Positions 1 to 7,102 of a stretch of DNA of 7,142 nucleotides are shown here, piece after piece. The stretch covers positions 1 to 7,142 of the forward strand of contig CAMLLF010000198.1 of NCBI GenBank assembly GCA_946480705.1, written 5' to 3'. Under the pieces are notes generated by a model that saw nothing but the letters and a program-made list of their open reading frames with translations, made no database searches and was not told the DNA's origin. Position 1 is the first letter of the stretch, and each line of letters begins with the position of its first letter. The stretch is from an uncultured Lysobacteraceae bacterium. Its GTDB lineage: Bacteria; Pseudomonadota; Gammaproteobacteria; Xanthomonadales; Rhodanobacteraceae. A program made the translations under genes and the position numbers.

Positions 1-518
1 TGCGGCGTGATACCGGAATCGATCACCGCGACGTTCACGCCGGTACCGGTCGAGTAGTGCCAGGCGCCGGCCGTGTTCGTGCCGAAGTTCGCCCGGAAAT
101 ACGCCGGCTGCTGCGGGTAGAACTCGTCGTTCGGCGTGAAGGCATGCGTCAGCATGCGGTCCGGTTCGACCGCCGCCAGTGCAGGACGGCGCGCGAGTTC
201 GCGCACGACGCGCGTCATTTCCGCGGCGTCCGGTGTCGCGCGCGCGCCGTCGGCATCGCGGACTTCGACGAGCCAGCCGCCCGTCGCCAGCTGCCGCAGC
301 GTGTCGAAACGGATGTTCTGCTGCGCTCCGGCGCGGTCGAGTTCGGCACGCAGCGCCGCGATGTCCGTACCTGCAGCGGGCGTGACGATAAGGCGGGCTT
401 CAGCGCGCGGCGGCGGAACGCCGGCATGCGGCGATGCGCCGGTTTCCGTCGCTGCGGCGTTCGCGGTGCACAGGATCGCCTGCGCGAGCAGCGCGGCTTT
501 TACGGCATGTCGGTGCAT
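1..518 (-). CDS. Secreted subtilisin-like S8 serine protease, N-terminal part (runs off left edge)
   Basis: This is the first 172 codons of an exported serine endopeptidase; the rest lies outside the window. The start is the ATG at 518-516, chosen because GGAGG sits at 530-526, 7 nt upstream. Residues 1-21 (MHRHAVKAALLAQAILCTANA) form a basic, hydrophobic signal peptide ending in an AxA-like site. Residues about 42-125 resemble an inhibitor_I9-type propeptide (LIVTPAAG, LRQLATGGWLVEV, AAVEPDRMLTHAFTPND). The mature domain begins near [16 protein letters not shown] and reaches the catalytic Asp motif VAVIDSGITP (D167). The His and Ser motifs must lie beyond the edge. Over the last 67 residues I count 49 identities with the complete protease encoded just upstream on the same strand (669-2510), with no gaps, so the two are tandem paralogues 150 bp apart. 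The substrate is unknown. Completeness cannot be judged here. Confidence 0.92.
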   Translation of the reverse strand, partial: MHRHAVKAALLAQAILCTANAAATETGASPHAGVPPPRAEARLIVTPAAGTDIAALRAELDRAGAQQNIRFDTLRQLATGGWLVEVRDADGARATPDAAEMTRVVRELARRPALAAVEPDRMLTHAFTPNDEFYPQQPAYFRANFGTNTAGAWHYSTGTGVNVAVIDSGITP

Positions 519-543
519 GGATCTACCTCCGGCAGGCGATGCG

Positions 544-572
544 CGGCGCCGCCGCACTCTGCGGCGGCGCCG
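544..572. repeat. Perfect 13-bp hairpin in the leader of the truncated S8 protease
   Basis: Positions 544-556 (CGGCGCCGCCGCA) are exactly complementary to 560-572 around a 3-nt loop (557-559). In the minus-strand mRNA the hairpin ends 13 nt before the GGAGG ribosome binding site of the protease starting at 518. No U-tract follows it on either strand, so it is not a standard intrinsic terminator. It could influence translation or mRNA stability of the downstream paralogue, or slow read-through from the upstream one. The role is inferred; the structure is read directly. Confidence 0.8.
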
Positions 573-592
573 GTGGTTCTCTCTGCAGCAGA

Positions 593-620
593 AAAACGGA
601 CCAGGCGGAAAAAACGAACA
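593..620 (-). promoter_or_regulatory. Shared protease upstream element, copy 1
   Basis: Read on the minus strand, this 28-nt block begins TGTTCG, continues with T6 and ends CCGTTTT. It matches the block at 2597-2624 upstream of the other S8 protease at 21 of 28 positions, without gaps. It lies 74 nt upstream of the start codon at 518 (86 nt for the other copy). The surrounding leader sequences are otherwise largely different, so the block stands out. It could hold a promoter or a regulator site controlling both proteases. I could not place convincing -35/-10 boxes. Confidence 0.5.
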
Positions 621-668
621 TTTCACCTTGCCGCAGCGGCGCCTGCCGTGTCAGGGCGCCGGCCGGGC

Positions 669-2510
669 CTAGAGCGGATCGAAGATGCCCGGGAAACCGA
701 GACTCCAGCTGTCGATGTAGACGTTGTTCGCGCTGCCGGAATTGAGCACGCGCAGCTTCCACAGGCCGTCGGCGATTTCGGCCGACGCGTTGACGGTCTG
801 CGTGTAGGTGAACGCCGAGGTCTGGTTGTGGAGCACCTTCACGACGCTGTTGTTCGGTGCGAGAAGTTCAATCTTGTACTTCTTCGGGTCGATGACGGTG
901 CCGATGCCGCGTGCGCCGAGCTTGAACTTCACGGTCATCGACGACGGCGCGTTCGCGCCGTACTGGCCCCAGACCGTGTTCGGCACGAGTTCCGTGACGC
1001 CCGGCGCGAGGAAATAGTTGTTCGCGTTCTCGAAGAATTTCGGTTTGATGAAGCTGGCCGGGCTCGGGCTCGCGATCAGGTCTCCGTTGAAGCCCTCGCC
1101 GACCGCGCGCAGCGTGTGCAATGCATCGATGAGGCCCCACCCGCAGGATTTGACCGAATCGAACGCGCAGTCGAGCGCGGCCGTGCCGTTGTACTTCATG
1201 AGGTTCTCGACCTGCTGCGGCGTGAACGTGTCTTCGGCCAGGATCATCGCGGCGAGGCCAGCGACGTGCGGCGCGGCCATCGAGGTGCCATTGAGCGTCT
1301 TGTAGCCCTCGGCGACCTGCGTCGTCGTGCCCGTGTTGACCGTCGACAGGATGCCGCCCGGTGCGGCGACGTCGATCTTGTCGCCATAGTTCGAATAGGC
1401 AGCGAGCGCGCCGGTCGTCGTCGTCGCGGCGACGGCGACGACGTTGTTGCAACGGGCCGGCGTGAACCCCGAGACGTTCGCAGCGGAGTTGCCGGCGGCG
1501 ACGACGACGACGGCGCCGTTGTTGACGGCCGTGTTGATCGCGCTCTGCATGTTCGCGCTGCAGCTGCCCTGGCCGCCGAGGCTCAGGTTGATGACCTGCG
1601 CGGCATTCACGTTCGCCGGAACGTCGGTGACCGAGCCGCCCGAGGCCCAGACGATCGCGTCGACGACATCCGAGAGCGAGCCGCCGCAGCGCCCGAGCAC
1701 GCGCAGCGGCACGACTTTCGCGCCGTAGGCCATGCCGGCCGTGCCCTTGAAGCTGTTGTTCGTGACGGCGGCGACGATGCCGGCGACGTGCGAGCCGTGC
1801 CAGCTCGAGTTCTCGCTGCCGTTCGGGTCGGCCGCGCAGTCGCCGATCTCGTACCAGTCGCCCTCGTCGTTCGGATCCGGATCGCGGCCGTCGCCGTCGC
1901 GCGCGGTCGTCGAACTCGAGATGAAGTCGTAGCCGCCGACGATGTTCGCGTCAAGATCGCTGTGCGGCGTGATGCCCGTGTCGATCACGGCGACCTTGAT
2001 GCCGGTGCCGGTCGAATAGTGCCAGGCGCCTGCCGCGTTCGTGCCGAAGCGCGAGCGGAAATAGGCCCACTGGTCCGGATAGCGGTCGTCATTCGGCGTG
2101 AGCGTGTGCGTGAGCAGGCGGTCGGGCTCGATCGCGGCGACCGCCGCGCTGCGTGCCAGTTCTTCCATGACGAGCGCGGCTTCCGCGCCGGCGAAGCTGG
2201 CGACGTCGCCGGCCTTCGCGCCGTCGCGCGCTTCGATCAGCCAGGCGCCGGTCGCGAGCTGGCGGAGGATCTCGAAGCGGCGGCCGAACGCGGCGCCGGC
2301 GCGGTCGAGTTCGCTGCGCAGTACCGTGGCGTCGGCCTTCGCGTCGAGCGTGACGATGAGGCGCGACACCGGCGTGGCGGCATCGAGCGCGCTGGTGTCC
2401 ACGCGCAGCGGCGCATCGCCGGCCGGCGCGGCGGCCTGTACAGCGGCCGCGGCGAAAGCGAGCACGAGCGCCTGCGAGAGCTGCGTGATCTTCAGGGGTT
2501 TGCGAGACAT
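669..2510 (-). CDS. Secreted subtilisin-like S8 serine protease with C-terminal P-domain
   Basis: This encodes a 613-aa extracellular serine endopeptidase. The ATG at 2510 is preferred over the longer upstream reading because AGGAG lies 7 nt before it and a signal peptide follows at once (about residues 1-27, ending [10 protein letters not shown]). Residues about 48-140 are an I9-like propeptide that would fold and inhibit the enzyme until processing. The catalytic domain shows Asp177 (VAVIDTGI), His238 ([10 protein letters not shown]), the oxyanion Asn341 (VVAAGN) and Ser410 ([12 protein letters not shown]), so it looks active. Cysteines at 224, 275, 317, 354, 448 and 456 could form three disulfides, as expected for an exported enzyme. 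Residues about 500-607 resemble a proprotein-convertase P-domain ([35 protein letters not shown]). This layout is typical of secreted S8 proteases of gammaproteobacteria. The export route is probably Sec then type II secretion (inferred). The paralogue follows 150 bp downstream. The substrate is not predictable. Confidence 0.95.
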   Translation of the reverse strand: MSRKPLKITQLSQALVLAFAAAAVQAAAPAGDAPLRVDTSALDAATPVSRLIVTLDAKADATVLRSELDRAGAAFGRRFEILRQLATGAWLIEARDGAKAGDVASFAGAEAALVMEELARSAAVAAIEPDRLLTHTLTPNDDRYPDQWAYFRSRFGTNAAGAWHYSTGTGIKVAVIDTGITPHSDLDANIVGGYDFISSSTTARDGDGRDPDPNDEGDWYEIGDCAADPNGSENSSWHGSHVAGIVAAVTNNSFKGTAGMAYGAKVVPLRVLGRCGGSLSDVVDAIVWASGGSVTDVPANVNAAQVINLSLGGQGSCSANMQSAINTAVNNGAVVVVAAGNSAANVSGFTPARCNNVVAVAATTTTGALAAYSNYGDKIDVAAPGGILSTVNTGTTTQVAEGYKTLNGTSMAAPHVAGLAAMILAEDTFTPQQVENLMKYNGTAALDCAFDSVKSCGWGLIDALHTLRAVGEGFNGDLIASPSPASFIKPKFFENANNYFLAPGVTELVPNTVWGQYGANAPSSMTVKFKLGARGIGTVIDPKKYKIELLAPNNSVVKVLHNQTSAFTYTQTVNASAEIADGLWKLRVLNSGSANNVYIDSWSLGFPGIFDPL

Positions 2511-2596
2511 GACGTTTCTCCTGGTGGCAACGCCTGTCCCTGCCGCGGGATTGCGGCGGCGTCGTTTTCCGCGAGTGCGGCGCGTTGCTGGTCCTG

Positions 2597-2624
2597 AAAA
2601 CGGCGCTCCCGAAAAAAGCGAACA
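2597..2624 (-). promoter_or_regulatory. Shared protease upstream element, copy 2
   Basis: On the minus strand this block reads TGTTCG, C, T6, then a variable middle, then CCGTTTT. It matches the block upstream of the truncated paralogue (593-620) at 21 of 28 positions and starts 86 nt upstream of the start codon at 2510. In this copy the TGTTCG end extends into the palindrome CGAACAATGTTCG (2619-2631), which could bind a dimeric regulator; copy 1 keeps only one half-site. The function is inferred from conservation between the two leaders. Confidence 0.5.
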
Positions 2625-2711
2625 ATGTTCGGTTGTCCACGCGATGCTCGTTCGGGCCTCTCCGGAGGGGCGCCGCAGCAAGGGAAAAAAGCGCCGGATA
2701 ATGCCGGAAAT

Positions 2712-2731
2712 GTCGAAATCCGGATTTCGAC
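2712..2731. repeat. Perfect 20-bp palindrome, possible operator
   Basis: The two arms GTCGAAATCC and GGATTTCGAC are exact reverse complements with no spacer. A perfect palindrome this long is not expected by chance in a 7-kb window. It lies 195 bp upstream of glmM and 201 bp upstream of the divergent protease start. The missing spacer and lack of a following T-run argue against a terminator; a dimeric transcription-factor site is the likelier role (inferred). I cannot match it to a named regulator with confidence. Confidence 0.75.
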
Positions 2732-2925
2732 GACGAGCCGGCGGACCGAAAAAACGCTTGCGATGCCCGCCCGCAGGGCCGTGCAGACCGGATGCCGGTC
2801 GCGGGAGCCGCTGCGCGGACTCGAGCCGGAACCTTTCAAGTGGCCGGATCTCCCGCAGTCTGGCAACCTACGCGGCCCGGTTCCCGCCGCCGTCGCGCGC
2901 GGGCCGTTCCAGGCGGCAGCAACGA

Positions 2926-4278
2926 ATGAGCAAGCGCAGGTATTTCGGTACGGACGGCATTCGCGGGCACGTCGGCGAGTGGCCGATCACGGCGGAATTC
3001 ATGCTCAAGCTCGGCCGTGCCGCAGGCACGGTGCTCGCCGGCGACGACGGCGTCGCCACCGTCGTCATCGGCAAGGACACGCGCATCTCGGGCTACATGT
3101 TCGAGTCGGCGCTCGAAGCCGGCCTCGTCGCCGCCGGTGCGAACGTGCGGCTGCTCGGGCCGATGCCGACGCCGGCCGTCGCCTATCTCACGCGCAGCCT
3201 GCGCGCGAGCGCCGGCATCGTGATCAGCGCCTCGCACAACCCGCATCAGGACAACGGCATCAAGTTCTTTTCGGCCGCGGGCGAAAAGCTTGCCGACGAA
3301 GTCGAGATCGCGATCGAGAGCGAACTCGACGCGCCGTTCGTGACGGTGCCGTCGGAGCGCATCGGCAAGGCCGCGCGCGTCGCCGACGCGGCGACGCGCT
3401 ATGCGGAATTCTGCAATTCCACGTTTCCGCACGATCGCGATCTGCGCGGGCTCAAGATCGTGATCGACTGCGCTCACGGCGCGACGTATCAGATCGCGCC
3501 GAAACTGTTCGCAGAACTCGGCGCGCAGGTGACCACGATCGGCACGCAGCCCGACGGCCTCAACATCAATCGCGACTGCGGCTCGACGAGTCCGGCCGCG
3601 CTGCAACGCGCCGTCGTGGAGCAGGGCGCGGACCTCGGCATTGCCTTCGACGGCGACGGCGACCGCGTGCAGTTCATCGACCATCGCGGCAGCCTCGTCG
3701 ACGGCGACGATATCCTCTACGTGCTCGCGAGCGACTGGCAGACGACCGGCCGCCTCAGCGGCCCGGTGGTCGGCACGCTGATGACGAACTACGGGCTCGA
3801 GCGCGCGTTCGCCGCGGCGGGCATCGGCTTCGTGCGCGCGAAGGTCGGCGACCGCTACGTCATGCGCATGCTCAAGGAAACCGCCGGCGTGCTCGGCGGC
3901 GAAACCTCGGGACACGTGCTCTGTCTCGACAGCGCCTCGACCGGCGACGGCATCGTCAGCGCGCTGCAGGTGCTCGAAGTGCTCGTGCGCCGCGGCGAGC
4001 GGCTGGCGAACGTCTGCGCGGGCTGGGAGCGGCTGCCGCAGATCACGCGCAACGTGCGCGTCGCGAACGCGGGCGGTCTGCTCGAACATGCCGCCGTGCT
4101 GGCCGAACGCGCCGCGGTCGAGCGCGAACTCGAAGGCCGCGGACGCCTCGTGCTGCGCGCCTCGGGCACGGAACCGCTGATCCGCGTGACCATCGAGGCC
4201 GCCGACGCGGCCCTCGTCGACGCGCTGGCCGGGCGGCTCGCACGCGCCGTAGAATCCGCGGCCACGGAATCCGTCTAG
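2926..4278 (+). CDS. glmM: Phosphoglucosamine mutase
   Basis: GlmM interconverts glucosamine-6-phosphate and glucosamine-1-phosphate in the cytoplasm, feeding UDP-GlcNAc synthesis for peptidoglycan and LPS. The 450-aa length is normal for the family. The ATG at 2926 gives [14 protein letters not shown], the conserved N-terminus; the upstream open frame is not protein-like, and a weak AGGCGG lies 9 nt before the start. Visible signatures are the phosphoserine loop SASHNP (catalytic Ser103), the Mg2+ loop DGDGDR (242-247), the sugar-binding loop GGETSGH (324-330) and the phosphate-binding loop [11 protein letters not shown] (411-421). All key residues are present. The common gammaproteobacterial neighbours ftsH and folP are not upstream here; instead a protease diverges 415 bp away. 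An oxygenase gene follows 68 bp downstream on the same strand and could be co-transcribed. Confidence 0.98.
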   Translation: MSKRRYFGTDGIRGHVGEWPITAEFMLKLGRAAGTVLAGDDGVATVVIGKDTRISGYMFESALEAGLVAAGANVRLLGPMPTPAVAYLTRSLRASAGIVISASHNPHQDNGIKFFSAAGEKLADEVEIAIESELDAPFVTVPSERIGKAARVADAATRYAEFCNSTFPHDRDLRGLKIVIDCAHGATYQIAPKLFAELGAQVTTIGTQPDGLNINRDCGSTSPAALQRAVVEQGADLGIAFDGDGDRVQFIDHRGSLVDGDDILYVLASDWQTTGRLSGPVVGTLMTNYGLERAFAAAGIGFVRAKVGDRYVMRMLKETAGVLGGETSGHVLCLDSASTGDGIVSALQVLEVLVRRGERLANVCAGWERLPQITRNVRVANAGGLLEHAAVLAERAAVERELEGRGRLVLRASGTEPLIRVTIEAADAALVDALAGRLARAVESAATESV

Positions 4279-4346
4279 CGCTGCCGCGGCGGCGGCGCAC
4301 TCCCGCGGCGCTTGCGCCGTCGTGTCCACTCCGCAGGAATTCGTTC

Positions 4347-5285
4347 ATGTCAGCAGCCATTCCCACCCTGGACATCCGCCGCTACGACACCGATCGCGAC
4401 GCGTTCGTCGCCGAACTCGGCGCCGCCTACCGCGAGTGGGGTTTCGCAGGCATTCGCGGTCATGGGATCAGCAGCGAGTTGATCGACGGGGCGTACGAGC
4501 GCTTCAAGGCATTCTTCGCGCTGCCGGCCGAAACCAAGATGAAGTACCACCTCGCCGGCACCGGCGGCGCGCGCGGCTATACGCCGTTCGGCGTCGAGAC
4601 GGCCAAGGATTCGAAATATCCCGATCTCAAGGAGTTCTGGCACATCGGCCGCGAGATCCCGCGCGACTCGCGCTTCGCCGACGTGATGCCGCCGAACCTC
4701 TGGCCGGTGGAGATCGCCGGGTTCCGCGACTACGGCTACGGCCTGTACACGGCGCTCGACCAGCTCGGTTCGCGCGTGCTGCGCGCCCTGGCGCTGCACA
4801 TCGATCTGCCCGAGACCTTCTTCGAGGACAAGACCGACTACGGCAACTCGATCCTGCGCCCGATCCACTATCCGCCGATCACCGCGCCCGATGTGCCGAA
4901 CGTGCGCGCCGGCGCGCACGAGGACATCAACTTCATCACGCTGCTGGTCGGCGCCAGTGCGGCGGGCCTCGAAGTCAAGTCGCGCACCGGCGAGTGGGTG
5001 CCGTTCACGTCGGAGTCCGACACGATCGTCGTCAACATCGGCGACATGCTGCAGCGGCTGACCAACCACGTGTATCCGTCGACGACGCACCGCGTCGTCA
5101 ATCCGCCGGGCGATCTCGCGCGCAAGCCGCGCTACTCGGTGCCGTTCTTCCTGCACCCGAACCCCGACGTCGTGCTCGATCCGCTGGCTTCCTGCATCAC
5201 GCGGGACAACCCGAGCCGCTATTCGACGTCGATCACCTCGCACGAATACCTCATGGAGCGCCTGCGCGAGATCAAGCTCGCGTAA
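4347..5285 (+). CDS. 2-oxoglutarate/Fe(II)-dependent oxygenase, isopenicillin N synthase-like
   Basis: This is a 312-aa cytoplasmic non-haem iron oxygenase. The start ATG at 4347 is supported by AGGA at 4335-4338, 8 nt upstream, and by the typical opening MSAAIPTLDIRRY. Residues about 5-110 match the N-terminal DIOX_N region (AYREWGFAGIRGHGI, RFKAFFALPAETKMKYH, ARGYTPFGVETAKD). The C-terminal double-stranded beta-helix carries the iron triad His191/Asp193 (AGAHEDINFITLL) and His248 (STTHRVVNPPG). Arg262 and Ser264 (RYSVPFF) form the RxS motif that usually binds the carboxylate of 2-oxoglutarate, or of the substrate in IPNS itself. No tripeptide-synthetase or other beta-lactam genes are nearby, so a real isopenicillin N synthase role is unlikely. 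Bacterial members of this family act on varied small molecules, and the substrate here is unknown. It lies 68 bp after glmM; the gap is GC-rich with short inverted repeats but no T-run, so read-through from glmM is possible. Its stop is 3 bp from that of the converging gene. Confidence 0.93.
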   Translation: MSAAIPTLDIRRYDTDRDAFVAELGAAYREWGFAGIRGHGISSELIDGAYERFKAFFALPAETKMKYHLAGTGGARGYTPFGVETAKDSKYPDLKEFWHIGREIPRDSRFADVMPPNLWPVEIAGFRDYGYGLYTALDQLGSRVLRALALHIDLPETFFEDKTDYGNSILRPIHYPPITAPDVPNVRAGAHEDINFITLLVGASAAGLEVKSRTGEWVPFTSESDTIVVNIGDMLQRLTNHVYPSTTHRVVNPPGDLARKPRYSVPFFLHPNPDVVLDPLASCITRDNPSRYSTSITSHEYLMERLREIKLA

Positions 5286-5288
5286 CGA

Positions 5289-7102
5289 TCAACGCGCCGC
5301 ATCCGCGAACGCGACCACGTCGACGTGGTCGCGGCTCGCATGCACCGTGATGGCCCAGGCCACCGCGGCGGCGGCGGCGCGCGGCGCGCGATAGATCGAC
5401 GTGATGTGGTCGCGGTACAGCGGTTCGACGGCTTGGCCGTCGGCCGTCGCGGCCCTGACCTCGAACGGCTCGTAGAACGCGGCGCGATGCGTGACCGCGA
5501 CGAACTCGCCGGCGGCCGTCTCGCCCTGCACGACGAAATCGACGGGATTCGACGGCAGATTCGGATGCGCGGGAAACATGCCGGGCACGGCCGGCGGCGA
5601 CGGGACGCCGGCCTGCAGCACGCGAGCGACCGCGCTGTAGCCCAGATGCGCGATGCGCTGCTGCGGCTCGGCGCCCAGGCGGCGCCAGGCGTAGTCGCGC
5701 AGGCCGATCAGCGCACGCTCGTGCGGCGGTCCGCCGATGCGGATCTGATCGCTGCGGCCGCAGCGCACGAGCAGGCCCGTGCCGAGCGACTGGTCGACGA
5801 ATTCGGCGTAATGCGCGTACAGCGTCGCCGGCGCGCACAGCGGCGCAGTGATCGCATAGCGGTCGCGCATCGCGAGCAGCAGGATCGTGTGGTGTGCGCC
5901 GTTCGTGGTCCGGCGAATCACGTTCATGAGACCGTGCCGCTCCGGCGGATCGGTCGACACCAGCGCCTGTTCCGGCGGATTCGCGAGCACGCCGTGGATC
6001 GCGAGCGACCAGGCGCTCCAGACGACGAGCAGCATCGCTGCGACGGCGCGCGCGGGGCGGCCCTGATCGCAGAGGCGGTCGAGGCCGAGCGCGAGCAGGG
6101 CGGCGATGATCGGCAGGTGCGCGAAGATCATCCAGAACGGCGTGATCGGCCGCAGCGCGAGCACGAAGATCGACTGCAGCGGCAGCAGGACCAGCAGCAC
6201 GACGGCGATGCGGCGGCGCTCGCGCGACGGCGCCGTCGCTGCCAGCACGGTACACACGGCAAGCGCGGCCAGATGCAGCAGCATCAGCGAACGCCGCAAC
6301 ACCTGCGGCACTTCGAGCCAATAGCGCAATGTATATTCTGCGCCATATCCCGCGAGGCTCAGCAGCATCGCGCCGAGACGCGCCGGGGTCGGCAGCGCCG
6401 GATCGCGGTCCGAATACCGGCCTATGGTCTGAAGATCGGTGAAGCCCGCCTGTGCCTGCTCGACCAGCATCGGCACGAGGCTCGCGAGACCGACGCCGGC
6501 GACGACGGCGAGATCGCGCAGGCGCAGCGTCGTCGAGGAAGCGGCAGCCACGGCGTAGACGACGAGCAGCGTGCCGATCAGGAGCGTCGTCGGGTGGGCG
6601 TGGAACATCGCCGCTGCGGCGACGCCGAGCAGCGCCGCACGACCGGCGCCCGGGCGATCGCGGTAGTGCAGGGCGCACCACAGACCGAACAGCATCGCGG
6701 TCTCGACGACGGTCGTATGCGTCATCGCCGCGAGGATGAACGACGCCCAGCCCGGCACGAAGCAGGCGAGTGCGAACAGCAGGCCGAGTCTCGCGCCGCC
6801 GCAGCGGCGGCCGATGGCACGGTCAACGGGTGCGGCACGAGCCGCATCGCCGCGCCGAGCAGGTAGTACCAGACCGGCCCGAGATGCAGCGTGTTGTAGA
6901 TGACCGGGCCGGTCAGCGGCCACTGCTGTCCTGCCGCGATCTGCTGTGCGAAGTACAGGTCGCGCAGCGTGTCGGGCGTGCCGGCCATGCCGGCGGCGGT
7001 CCACAGCTGCAGCAGCACCAGGGCGGCGACGACCGCCTGATGCCAGCGCACGGGCGTCGCGGCCGGCGACGGCGGCGCGGCGGCCGCCGCGGCGGGACTC
7101 AC
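5289..7102 (-). CDS. GT39/PMT-like polytopic membrane glycosyltransferase, frameshifted
   Basis: This appears to be one gene of about 604 codons read in two frames. The N-terminal frame (7102 to about 6800) gives a hydrophobic helix at residues about 23-40, then TPDTLRDLYFAQQIAAG and WPLTGP...HLGPVWYYLLG. This resembles the acidic first periplasmic loop and following helix of GT39/PMT_2 lipid-linked sugar transferases. The second frame continues with RLGLLFALACFVPGWASFILAAMTH-type helices, giving about nine or ten more membrane segments up to residue ~372. A C-terminal region of about 230 residues follows with no membrane segment, probably periplasmic. Joining the frames needs one added (or two removed) bases near 6795-6811. 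The GTG start at 7102 is chosen because AGGA lies 9 nt upstream and a possible upstream stop overlaps it as GTGA; the frame stays open to the window edge, so an earlier start is possible. The likely role is sugar transfer from a polyprenyl-phosphate donor to an envelope acceptor (inferred). Donor and acceptor are unknown. Confidence 0.75.
5310..5333. repeat. Perfect 24-bp palindrome between convergent genes
   Basis: The arms CGCGACCACGTC and GACGTGGTCGCG are exact reverse complements. The palindrome starts 24 nt after the oxygenase stop and lies inside the last codons of the opposing membrane-protein gene, where it encodes RDHVDVVA. With a gap of only 3 bp between stops there is no room for a separate terminator, so this hairpin may block or process transcripts from both sides. 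No T-run follows on either strand, so classic intrinsic termination is not supported. Confidence 0.75.
6795..6811. other. GC-rich inverted repeat at the probable frameshift
   Basis: GCCGCCGC and GCGGCGGC flank a single A (6803), forming a pure-GC inverted repeat. On the minus strand the recognisable protein leaves one frame just before this point (RLVPHPLTVPS) and resumes in another just after it (RLGLLFALACF, from 6791). A one-base deletion inside the repeat restores the frame. Such repeats are common sites of sequencing or assembly error, and also of real slippage mutation. Confidence 0.65.

Larger units (their letters stand above)
2511..2925. other. 415-bp divergent intergenic region, no gene seen
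   Basis: This gap separates the divergently transcribed S8 protease (minus) and glmM (plus), so it should hold both promoters. I find no small gene: the frames that stay open give low-complexity Arg/Ala-rich peptides without a ribosome binding site. It contains the protease upstream element (2597-2624), a 13-bp near-palindrome (2619-2631), a perfect 20-bp palindrome (2712-2731) and A6 tracts at 2612, 2685 and 2749. GATAAT at 2697-2702 resembles a plus-strand -10 box, but no good -35 sits 16-18 bp upstream, so I do not call a glmM promoter. Confidence 0.7.

Noticed and set aside
637..661. Possible terminator hairpin after the complete protease (7-bp stem, 11-nt loop)
   Set aside because: The stem is short and the nearest T-run on the minus strand lies over 20 nt further on, within the shared upstream element, so it does not qualify as an intrinsic terminator.
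57..2597. Plus-strand open frame of 846 codons opposite the S8 proteases
   Set aside because: It is Arg/Ala/Asp-rich and low in recognisable motifs, runs through both proteases and their spacer, and has no ribosome binding site. It is a high-GC antisense shadow.
2608..2631. Minus-strand CGAAC-ATT-GTTCG followed by T6, looking like a terminator
   Set aside because: The stem has only five pairs with a 3-nt loop, and no minus-strand gene lies upstream to be terminated. A binding site is more plausible.
2697..2702. GATAAT as a glmM -10 box
   Set aside because: There is no acceptable -35 at 16-18 bp, and the resulting leader would exceed 200 nt; not enough to call a promoter.
4281..4320. Short GC inverted repeats between glmM and the oxygenase
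   Set aside because: The arms are only 6-7 bp of low-complexity GCC/GGC sequence and no T-run follows, so I do not call a terminator or regulatory element.
2836..4329. Minus-strand open frame of 497 codons opposite glmM
   Set aside because: glmM has every family motif on the plus strand; the antisense product is composition-driven.
4347..5285. True isopenicillin N synthase of a beta-lactam cluster
   Set aside because: No ACV synthetase, epimerase or transport genes are present; the similarity is at the level of the oxygenase superfamily.
5325..6866. Plus-strand open frame of 513 codons opposite the membrane-protein gene
   Set aside because: It is Arg/Gln/His-rich with no domain sense, while the minus strand encodes clear membrane helices.
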